From Bathymodiolus thermophilus thioautotrophic gill symbiont (GTDB lineage Bacteria > Pseudomonadota > Gammaproteobacteria > PS1 > Pseudothioglobaceae), in the NCBI RefSeq assembly GCF_003711265.1, contig NZ_CP024634.1, positions 1,736,001 through 1,800,000 on the forward strand: a DNA stretch of 64,000 nt, given 5' to 3'. Made by a program: the position numbers and the translations under genes. Under the pieces are notes generated by a model that was given only the letters and a program-made list of their open reading frames with translations, had not been told where the DNA came from and ran no database searches. This document shows, piece by piece, positions 1 through 7,862 of this stretch (position 1 is its first letter; each line of letters opens with the position of its first letter).

Positions 1-113
1 TATGAGAGTGAGGCAAGAGGATGGGTTACAAACCCATCCCTACCTAAAACGGCGTAGGGATAAAGTAAAGGGGTGAGTTATAGAATTTTCAAAAATAAAA
101 TAAATAATACAGT

Positions 114-274
114 GAGACCTTTGCGTAAATATGGATGATTGGCAAGATTCAATTTTTGCCCACTTGGTGATTTTCTTAAACCTTGTTCTAGCGGGGCTAA
201 GGCTGGGTTTAAAAAATTACCAAGTGGGTAAAACGAGGATTCTTGATGATTATTCATATTTATGCAAAGGTCTC
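114..274. repeat. Palindromic MITE-like element, copy 1
   Basis: This is a 161-bp imperfect inverted repeat with ends GAGACCTTTGC and GCAAAGGTCTC and inner arms around CCCACTTGGT and ACCAAGTGGG. It is flanked on both sides by ACAGT, which could be a 5-bp target duplication. It has no coding capacity. Confidence 0.8.
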
Positions 275-520
275 ACAGTGTTTGTAATCGCCTAAATGTT
301 ACTAGTAAAAACATCTGCTAATTATTGATAGCATAGATATTTTTACCTATATTTAAAATGAGAATACACGCCAGATTGTTCGTTTATTTTTGAAAAAAGT
401 ATAACGAATCACCTGCAAGAACAAATAAAAAAATCAAAATTACCCATCCACCCACAATTAAAAACTCACACAAATATTATTTTTTATGGAATAATTCAGA
501 GCATTACTTAATTTTAGACT
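275..520 (+). other. Type-A leader of unit 1
   Basis: This AT-rich non-coding stretch lies between the palindrome and the short ORF. It is almost identical to 13964-14218 before unit 5 and unrelated to the leader of units 2-4. It should carry the promoter of the unit, but no convincing -35/-10 pair was identified. Confidence 0.5.
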
Positions 521-921
521 ATGAATATATTGCATTACAATAGCACCGCAATTTTAGCAACATCTGGGCTTAATCCAAACCAAACGACCTCTTATTTCTC
601 CACCCTAATTATTCGCCTCGTTGCTTTTATTACCTGCATTGCAATCGTTGAAAAAAAATATTCTATATTTAAAACCATTTCCTCCACGCCTCTCCCCATC
701 GCTCCGCTACACCATAAAACTAGTAACACCTGCGCCAAAAAAAATTCAAACATTTCTCTCTTACCACTAAAGCATTTTTATTTTTTCAAACAACAGAAAT
801 GATTCCGATAGATAACAAAAAATACAACAACTTTAGCAACGAATTAGAGATTGTCAATCAATACCTTGCCACCAAGTTTATTCGTCACTACTTAAAAATA
901 ACACGGAAAAATAACCATTAA
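521..921 (+). pseudogene. Frameshifted copy of the unit-leader short ORF (unit 1)
   Basis: The open frame from 521 stops at 802 after 93 codons, while the sequence homologous to the rest of the intact 147-codon copies (3942, 7397, 10849) continues in another frame to a TAA at 919-921. Against unit 2 there is a 15-bp in-frame loss, a loss of about 20 bp between short direct repeats (ACCGCAAAA in unit 2) and one extra T after the A8 tract near 745. Function is unknown; the frame may never have been a real protein. Confidence 0.5.
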
Positions 922-943
922 TTACCAACCTAGGAATTTTATT

Positions 944-3247
944 ATGAATACATTTAATCGCTTTATTGTTACCACTTTATTGGTTTTGTTTGCTTCTCAG
1001 GTGTTTGCCACCCAACCAACGGTTACAAAAATTGAAAGAACAGATAGCAAGACGATTCTTGTTACCTTTGATCAGAGAATTAAGCCAATTGCAGATATCC
1101 TTAGTCAACCAATTGAAGGTATATTTTATATAAAACTATATGCTGACACTACTTTTTATCTAGGATCATCTACTACCAGTGAAGCACGCAAGCCAACCCC
1201 AGTTAATCCTAATGACAATGGTTTTGCTATGCAATGGCAATGGGAAGAATCAACATTAACTGCTATAGATAACGATAGGCTAAGTGAAATTACTATCTAT
1301 CTCTATTTTTCTGATTTTAAGAATAGTGCCGAGGCATCTCTTTTTAGCTATACAAAAAATTTTAACCTAGTGTGGCAGAATGGACTCACCATTACCTCCA
1401 CCAACACATTCCCCGCCAATGAAAAAGCAGCAAGCACCACCCACACCCTCGTCGCCAACGACACCGCCGCCACTTTCAGCATCACCGAAGACACCAGTGG
1501 CTTCTTTAGCCTTAGCGGCACCCACAACAACACCCTAACCTTCAACGGCACTACCACCAATTACGAAAGCACCACAAAATCCTACACCGTCAAAATCAAA
1601 GCCACCACTGGAGATGGCGACGATAAAAACACCACCCAAACCATCACCGTTACCCTTAATGACCTCAACGACGAAACCCCCACCGCTATCACTCTCACAG
1701 GCGACCGCACCATTGCTGAAAACACAAGCACTGGCGCTGAATTAGGCACACTCTCCACCACCGATGCCGATGCCAACGACACTTTTACCTACACCAGTAG
1801 CAACACCAAATTTACCATTAGCAATGACAAACTCAAACTCAACACCACCCTAGACTACGAGAACGCCACCAGTCTTAGCACCACCATTGCCGTAACCGAT
1901 GGCAACAATCACACATTCGACAAAATCTTTAATTTCACAGTTAGCGACATAGACGACACCGCCCCAACTAACATTCTACTTAGTAATGTAAACTTGATCA
2001 AAGGCCAACCCGCCAATACCTTAGTCGGCACCCTCAGTGCCAGTGATGTAGATACCAACACTCCCCTTACCTTTACCGTCAACGACACCACCAACTTCAA
2101 AATCGTCAACGGCAATGAACTCAGAACCAACAGATCCACCACTGCCCTCGGAAACACGATCAACATTAACATCACTGCCAGTGACAATACTAACGACTCC
2201 GCTCCACAACCCTTTACCATTGCCATTACTACCACTTACATCGCTGCCCCAGTAATCGCCCAATTTAGTGTAACTCAAGGTGAAAACAAAGGTCCTTTAA
2301 TCAGCAAAGATGGTGGAGAAGTTACTGTCAGTGCCTCAGCGGGCACAGGAACTTACACTTGGAGTAGTGCCGATTTTTCTAACACAAGCACCAGTAAGAC
2401 TTTTGTTTTCAATCCCCAAAGTGCCAACATCGGCACCCGAACAATCACACTAAAAGTAACGGCTGGCGATTTTTCATCAGAAAGAGTATTGAAGCTTAAA
2501 TTAGTTGACACCTACCCCAATGGACGAATAGACACAAACGGCAACGGCATTTCCGACAGCAAAGAATCAGGAAATAGCGACAATGAATTACCCGCAGGCA
2601 CAAACAAAAAAATCACCAGTCCAGGAAGTACTAGAATATTACCCGGTATCATGGGCGAAGATTCTGGGCAACTAACCCTTGATCAACTAAAACAATACAG
2701 AGTGGCCAACCACCTATCTGACTACACCAAAGACACCTTAGCCACTGGCGATATCTACGACTATATAATCGAAGGCCTAAGCGCCACTGGTGACTCCACC
2801 CAAGTAATCATTCAACTCGCCACCCCAATCCCTGCAAATGCAGTATTGCGTCAATACTCACTAGCGACTGGTTGGCGTAATTTTGTGGTTAATAATAATA
2901 ACAGCATACAATCTAAAATCAACGCAAGCAATGTCTGCACCGATGGCACTTGGCAAACTGGATTAGTCACCGGCGCAACTTGCCTTAAACTAACCCTTAA
3001 AGATGGTGGTGAAAATGATGCGGATGACAATCATGCTAATGGCGTGGTTGAAAGCACTATTTCAATAGCAACGCCTGTTGTTGTCGGTGGCAATGATGAT
3101 AGTGATGATAATGGTGGTAGTAGTAGCAGTGGCGGTGGTTGTGTTTACAATCCTAATGCACCTGCTAGATTTGATACAGTTTTTATTCTGTTAATGACAT
3201 TAAGTGCTTATTATTTAATCAGAAGAAGGCGTCGATTTTCTCATTAA
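944..3247 (+). CDS. Cadherin-like secreted surface protein, array unit 1 (N-domain type I)
   Basis: This 767-aa protein is probably an exported, cell-surface-anchored adhesin. Residues 1-22 are a signal peptide ending VFA. Residues 23-149 are a variable N-terminal domain (type I, shared with unit 2). Three cadherin-like repeats follow at about 150-247, 248-341 and 342-435, each ending near a DxND or DIDD motif. Then come an Ig-like segment (about 436-515), a Ca-loop-like motif DTNGNGISD at 530, and a region resembling the 'choice-of-anchor U' domain (about 548-705) with two Cys. The C-terminus has a Gly/Ser linker, GGGCVYNPNAPARFD with Cys733, a hydrophobic helix and RRRRR: a tripartite sorting signal. 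CCTAGGA lies just upstream of the ATG. Adhesion is inferred; the layout is seen. Confidence 0.85.
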   Translation: MNTFNRFIVTTLLVLFASQVFATQPTVTKIERTDSKTILVTFDQRIKPIADILSQPIEGIFYIKLYADTTFYLGSSTTSEARKPTPVNPNDNGFAMQWQWEESTLTAIDNDRLSEITIYLYFSDFKNSAEASLFSYTKNFNLVWQNGLTITSTNTFPANEKAASTTHTLVANDTAATFSITEDTSGFFSLSGTHNNTLTFNGTTTNYESTTKSYTVKIKATTGDGDDKNTTQTITVTLNDLNDETPTAITLTGDRTIAENTSTGAELGTLSTTDADANDTFTYTSSNTKFTISNDKLKLNTTLDYENATSLSTTIAVTDGNNHTFDKIFNFTVSDIDDTAPTNILLSNVNLIKGQPANTLVGTLSASDVDTNTPLTFTVNDTTNFKIVNGNELRTNRSTTALGNTININITASDNTNDSAPQPFTIAITTTYIAAPVIAQFSVTQGENKGPLISKDGGEVTVSASAGTGTYTWSSADFSNTSTSKTFVFNPQSANIGTRTITLKVTAGDFSSERVLKLKLVDTYPNGRIDTNGNGISDSKESGNSDNELPAGTNKKITSPGSTRILPGIMGEDSGQLTLDQLKQYRVANHLSDYTKDTLATGDIYDYIIEGLSATGDSTQVIIQLATPIPANAVLRQYSLATGWRNFVVNNNNSIQSKINASNVCTDGTWQTGLVTGATCLKLTLKDGGENDADDNHANGVVESTISIATPVVVGGNDDSDDNGGSSSSGGGCVYNPNAPARFDTVFILLMTLSAYYLIRRRRRFSH

Positions 3248-3278
3248 GCAAACAAGTCAAGTAAAATACTGACAACAA

Positions 3279-3306
3279 AAGTCCCGTGAAAATGGGGCTT
3301 TTTTTT
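3279..3306 (+). terminator. Terminator of array unit 1
   Basis: The stem AAGTCCC pairs with GGGGCTT around an 8-nt loop and is followed by a T run. The same hairpin closes every unit of the array. Confidence 0.85.
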
Positions 3307-3461
3307 GTGTCTGATTTATGGTAATAATTTTTTTTCACTCTCACGCAGAGTATGAGAGAAGCAAGAGGATGGGTTACAAACCCATCCCTACCTAAAACAG
3401 CTTGAGGATAAAGTAAAGAGATGGGTTGTAGAATTTTCAAGAATAAAATGAATAATACAGT

Positions 3462-3622
3462 GAGACCTTTGCATAAATATGGATGATTAGCGAAATTCAA
3501 TTTTTGCCCACTTGGTAATTTTATTAAACCTTGTCCTAGCAGGGCTAAGGCTGGGTTTAAAAAATTACCAAGTGGGTAAAACGAGGATTCTTGATGATTA
3601 TTCATATTTATGCAAAGGTCTC
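3462..3622. repeat. Palindromic MITE-like element, copy 2
   Basis: This is a 161-bp copy with perfect 20-bp outer arms, nearly identical to copies 3 and 4. It is flanked by ACAGT on the left and ATTGT on the right, so no clear target duplication remains. Confidence 0.8.
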
Positions 3623-3941
3623 ATTGTATTAGAGTTTCTGGAGGTGTCCTTAAATAAGACGACCAAGAAAAGGGTGTTATTTCCACCTTCATTCCCAAGT
3701 CCTGCTTGGAAATACATGTGCCAACAATTAACAACATTTTTATCTTTATTCAAGTGCCCTGCCCAATCTTTTTGTCATATTTTTATCTTCAAAACCAACT
3801 ACATATTCCCAAGGAGAACTTGGGAACGAAGCGCAAAACCCACACAAACAAGCCTTCATTCTCACACAGCGAACAACAAAGATTCAATTCAACAATAAAA
3901 CCCACACGATTATTCATTTGTATGGAATAATTTAGTCACTT
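3623..3941 (+). other. Type-B leader of unit 2
   Basis: This non-coding leader is shared with units 3 and 4. At 3631-3650 it has the sequence TTTCTGGAGGTGTCCT, which matches one end of the second palindromic element at 45421-45582. Two small inverted repeats with arms TTCCCAAG and CTTGG(G/A)AA lie at 3692-3712 and 3806-3826. ORFs crossing it recur only because the DNA is repeated. Confidence 0.5.
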
Positions 3942-4385
3942 ATGAATACATTGCATTACATTACGACAGCATCGCACCGCAATTTAGCGACACCTAGGCT
4001 TAATTCAAGCCAACCGGTCTCTTATTTCTCTACCCTAATTACTTGCCTCGTCAACCGAGGTTTTTTGGCTTTTATCGCCTTTATTACAATCGTTGAAAAA
4101 AAATATTCTATATTTAAAACCATTTCTTCCACACTTCCTTCTATCACTCCGCTATACCGCAAAATCTTCCCATACACCGCAAAACTAGCAACGCTTACAC
4201 CAAAAAAAATCAAACATTTGCCCCTTATCATTAAAGCATTTTTATCTTTTCAAGCAACAAAAGTAATCTCGGTGGGTAACAAAAAATACAACAACTTTAG
4301 TAGCGAATTAGAGGCTATAAACCAATATCTTGCTATTACTCTCATTCGCCATTACTTAGAAACAACACAGAAGAATAACCATTAA
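3942..4385 (+). CDS. Conserved 147-aa short protein preceding unit 2
   Basis: The product is not recognised. It is a basic protein with one hydrophobic stretch (about residues 29-50, containing FLAFIAFITIV) and a Lys-rich middle. It ends 22 bp before the ATG of the cadherin-like gene and would be co-transcribed with it. Intact copies recur before units 3 and 4. Against the unit-3 copy I count about six amino-acid-changing and four silent differences, which suggests weak constraint. It may be a small membrane partner of the surface protein or simply a chance frame in repeated leader DNA. Confidence 0.4.
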   Translation: MNTLHYITTASHRNLATPRLNSSQPVSYFSTLITCLVNRGFLAFIAFITIVEKKYSIFKTISSTLPSITPLYRKIFPYTAKLATLTPKKIKHLPLIIKAFLSFQATKVISVGNKKYNNFSSELEAINQYLAITLIRHYLETTQKNNH

Positions 4386-4407
4386 TTATCAGCCTAGGAG
4401 TTTTATT

Positions 4408-6714
4408 ATGAATACATTTAATCGCTTTATTACCACTTTATTGGTTTTGTTTGCTTCTCAGGCGTTTGCCACCTCGCCAACAATTACAAAAATTGAAAGA
4501 ATAAATGTAAACACTATCCTTGTTACCCTTGATCAAGGCATTAAGCCAGTTTCACACTTTGATGTGCCAATTGAAGGTAGGTTTTATATACTACTATATA
4601 CTAGTGCCTCTTATTATTTAGGCTCGTCTAGCATCAGTATAGCGCGTACTCCAACCGCAGTTAATCCTAATGACAATGGTTTCGCCACACAATGGCAATG
4701 GGAAGAGCCAGCATTAACTGCTACAGATAACGACGGACTAAGTGAAATTACTATCAATTTGAATGCTTATAGTTCTGATTTTGAAAATGATATTGGCCAC
4801 TCTTCTCGAGATTACACAAGCACCCTCAACCTCATTTGGCAACATGATCTTTCCATAACTTCTATCAACACCCCTGACACCAACGAAGGCACCAACCTCG
4901 AACACACTCTCGTTGCCAGCGACCCCGCCGCCACTTTCAGCATCACCGAAGACACCAGCCGCTTATTCAGTCTCAGTGGCACCAACAACAACACCCTAAC
5001 CTTCAACGGCACCAACACCGACTACGAAAGCACCACAAAATCCTACACCGTCAAAGTCAAAGCCACCACTGGAGATGGCGACGATAAAAACACCACCCAA
5101 ACCATCACCGTTACCCTTAATGACCTCAACGACGAAACCCCCACCGCTATCACCCTCACAGGCAACCGCACCATTGCTGAAAACACAAACACTGGCACTG
5201 AATTAGGCACACTCTCCACCACCGACGCCGATGCCAACGACACTTTCACTTACACCAGTAGCAACACCAAATTTACCATTGACAACAACAAACTCAAACT
5301 CAACGCCACCCTAGACTACGAGAACGCCACCAGTCTTAGCACCACCATTACCGTAACCGATGGCAACAATCACACATTCGACAAAATCTTTAATTTCACA
5401 GTTAGCGACATAGACGACACTGCCCCAACTAACATTCTACTTAGTAATGTAAACTTGATCAAAGACCAACCCGCCAATACCCTAGTCGGTACCCTCAGTG
5501 CCAGTGATGTAGATACCAGCACTCCCCTTACCTTTACCGTCAACGACACCACCAACTTCAAAATCGTCAACGGCAATGAACTTAGAACCAATAAATCCAT
5601 CACCGCCGCCCTCGGAAACACGATCAACATTAACATCACCGCCAGCGACAATACTAACGACTCCGCTCCACAACCCTTTACCATTGCCATTACTACCACT
5701 TACATCGCTGCCCCAGTAATCTCCCAATTTAGTGTAGCTCAAGGTGAAAACAAAGGTCCTTTAATCAGCAAAGACGGTGGAGAAGTTACCGTCAGAGCCT
5801 CAGCAGGCACAGGAACTTATACTTGGAGTAGTGCCGATTTTTCTAACACAAGCACCAGTAAGACTTTTGTTTTTAATCCCCAAAGTGCTAACATCGGCAC
5901 CCGAACAATCACACTAAAAGTAACAGCCGGAAATTTTTCATCAGAAAGAGTATTGAAACTTAAATTAGTTGACACCTACCCCAATGGACGAACAGACACA
6001 AACGGCAATGGCATTTCCGACAGCAAAGAATCAGGAAATAGCGACAATGAATTACCCGCAGGCACAAACAAAAAAATCACCAGTCCAGGAAGTACTAGAA
6101 TATTACCCGGCATCATGGGCGAAGATTCTGGGCAGCTAACCCTTGATCAACTAAAACAATACAGAGTAGCCAACCACCTATCCGACTACACTAAAGACAC
6201 CTTAGCCACTGGCGATATCTACGACTATATAATCGAAGGCCTAAGCGCCACTGGTGACTCCACCCAAGTAATCATTCAACTCGCCACCCCAATCCCTGCA
6301 AATGCAGTATTGCGTCAATACTCACTAGCGACTGGCTGGCGTAATTTTGTGGTTGATAATAATAACAGCATACAATCTAAAATCAACGCAAGCAATGTCT
6401 GCACCGACACCGATGGCACTTGGCAAACTGGATTAATCACCGGCGCAACTTGCCTTAAACTAACCCTTAAAGATGGTGGTGAAAATGATGCGGATGACAA
6501 TCATACTAATGGCGTGGTTGAAAGCACTATTTCAATAGCAACGCCTGTTGTTGTCGGTGGCAATGATTATAGTAATGATAATGGTGATAGTAGCAGTGGT
6601 GGTGGTTGTGTTTACAATCCCAATGCACCTGCTAGATTTGATATAGTTTTTATTTTGTTAATGACATTGAGTGCTTATTATTTAATCAGAAGAAGGCGTC
6701 GATTTTCTTATTAA
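4408..6714 (+). CDS. Cadherin-like secreted surface protein, array unit 2 (N-domain type I)
   Basis: This 768-aa protein has the same architecture as unit 1. The signal peptide is 21 aa (ending QAFA), one codon shorter than in unit 1. The type I N-domain (about 22-150) aligns with unit 1 but with many replacements. The first cadherin repeat has a different block (TPDTNEGTNLEHTL) from the one shared by units 1 and 5. The second and third repeats and the anchor region are nearly identical to units 1 and 3. The anchor has CTDTDGTWQTG, two codons longer than unit 1, and the linker before GGGC is NDYSNDNGDSSS. AGGAG lies 8 bp before the ATG. It is preceded by leader type B although its N-domain matches unit 1, whose leader is type A. 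Confidence 0.85.
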   Translation: MNTFNRFITTLLVLFASQAFATSPTITKIERINVNTILVTLDQGIKPVSHFDVPIEGRFYILLYTSASYYLGSSSISIARTPTAVNPNDNGFATQWQWEEPALTATDNDGLSEITINLNAYSSDFENDIGHSSRDYTSTLNLIWQHDLSITSINTPDTNEGTNLEHTLVASDPAATFSITEDTSRLFSLSGTNNNTLTFNGTNTDYESTTKSYTVKVKATTGDGDDKNTTQTITVTLNDLNDETPTAITLTGNRTIAENTNTGTELGTLSTTDADANDTFTYTSSNTKFTIDNNKLKLNATLDYENATSLSTTITVTDGNNHTFDKIFNFTVSDIDDTAPTNILLSNVNLIKDQPANTLVGTLSASDVDTSTPLTFTVNDTTNFKIVNGNELRTNKSITAALGNTININITASDNTNDSAPQPFTIAITTTYIAAPVISQFSVAQGENKGPLISKDGGEVTVRASAGTGTYTWSSADFSNTSTSKTFVFNPQSANIGTRTITLKVTAGNFSSERVLKLKLVDTYPNGRTDTNGNGISDSKESGNSDNELPAGTNKKITSPGSTRILPGIMGEDSGQLTLDQLKQYRVANHLSDYTKDTLATGDIYDYIIEGLSATGDSTQVIIQLATPIPANAVLRQYSLATGWRNFVVDNNNSIQSKINASNVCTDTDGTWQTGLITGATCLKLTLKDGGENDADDNHTNGVVESTISIATPVVVGGNDYSNDNGDSSSGGGCVYNPNAPARFDIVFILLMTLSAYYLIRRRRRFSY

Positions 6715-6746
6715 ACAAACAAATCGAGTAAAAATACTGACAACAA

Positions 6747-6774
6747 AAGTCCCGTGAAAATGGGGCTTTTTTTT
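6747..6774 (+). terminator. Terminator of array unit 2
   Basis: The same AAGTCCC/GGGGCTT hairpin is followed by eight T residues. Confidence 0.85.
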
Positions 6775-6929
6775 GCGCCTGATTTATTGTAATAATTTTT
6801 TTTCACTCTCACGCAGAGTATGAGAGAAGTAAGAGGATGGGTTACAAACCCATCCCTACCTAAAACAGCTTGAGGATAAAGTAAAGAGATGGGTTGTAGA
6901 ATTTTCAAGAATAAAATGAATAATACAGT

Positions 6930-7090
6930 GAGACCTTTGCATAAATATGGATGATTAGCGAAATTCAATTTTTGCCCACTTGGTAATTTTATTAAACCTT
7001 GTCCTAGCAGGGCTAAGGCTGGGTTTAAAAAATTACCAAGTGGGTAAAACGAGGATTCTTGATGATTATTCATATTTATGCAAAGGTCTC
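6930..7090. repeat. Palindromic MITE-like element, copy 3
   Basis: This 161-bp imperfect palindrome is nearly identical to copies 2 and 4 and sits between the unit-2 tail hairpin and the unit-3 leader. Confidence 0.8.
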
Positions 7091-7396
7091 ATTGTATTAG
7101 AGTTTCTGGAGGTGTTCTTAAATAAGACGACCAAGAAAAGGGTGTTATTTCCACCTTCATTCCCAAGTCCTGCTTGGAAATACATGTGCCAACAATTAAC
7201 AACATTTTTATCTTTATTCAAGTGCCCTGCCCAATCTTTTTGTCATATTTTTATCTTCAAAACCAACTACACACTTGGGAACGAAGCGCAAAACCCACAC
7301 AAACAAGCCTTCATTCTCACACAACGAACAACAAAGATTCAATTCAACAATAAAACCTACACAATTATTCATTTGTATGGAATAATTTAGTCACTT
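7091..7396 (+). other. Type-B leader of unit 3
   Basis: It matches the unit-2 leader but has lost about 16 bp of the second TTCCCAAG inverted repeat. No promoter was convincingly recognised. Confidence 0.45.
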
Positions 7397-7840
7397 ATGG
7401 ATACATTGCATTACATTACGACAGCATCGCACCGCAATTTAGCGACACCTAGGCTTAACTCAAGCCAACCAGCCTCTTATTTCTCTACCCTAATTACTTG
7501 CCTCGTCAACCGAGGTTTTTTGGCTTTTATCGCCTTTATTACAATCGTTGAAAAAAAATATTCTACATTTAAAACCATTTCTTCCACACTTCCTTCTATC
7601 ACTCCGCTATACCGCAAAATCTTCCCATACACTGCAAAACTAGCAACGCTTACACCAAAAAAAATCAAACATTTGTCCCTTATCATTAAAGCATTTTTAT
7701 CTTTTCAAGCAACAAAAGTAATCTCGGTGGGTAACAAAAAATACAACAACTTTAGTAGCGAATTAGAGACTATAAACCAATATCTTGCCACTACTCTCAT
7801 TCGCCATTACTTAGAAACAACACAGAAGAATAACCATTAA
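7397..7840 (+). CDS. Conserved 147-aa short protein preceding unit 3
   Basis: This second intact copy of the leader ORF has the same length and stop position as the one before unit 2. It differs by replacements such as N2D, V to A, I to T and P to S. The stop is 22 bp from the next ATG. Function is unknown, and whether it is translated is uncertain. Confidence 0.4.
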   Translation: MDTLHYITTASHRNLATPRLNSSQPASYFSTLITCLVNRGFLAFIAFITIVEKKYSTFKTISSTLPSITPLYRKIFPYTAKLATLTPKKIKHLSLIIKAFLSFQATKVISVGNKKYNNFSSELETINQYLATTLIRHYLETTQKNNH

Positions 7841-7862
7841 TTATCAGCCTAGGAGTTTTATT

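Noticed and set aside
1348-2278. Minus-strand ORFs of 60-127 codons inside the cadherin-like genes (also in the other units and, on the plus strand, inside the giant genes)
   Set aside because: They are shadows of ACC/AAC/GAC-rich coding sequence, made mostly of Val, Leu and Ser, with no start signals of their own.
3219-3898. Repeated ORFs of 74-136 codons on both strands between array units (same at 6711-7390, 10126-10837, 13569-13841, 17041-17283)
   Set aside because: They are translations of the terminator, hairpin and palindrome. They recur only because the DNA is repeated, overlap each other on both strands and match no domain.
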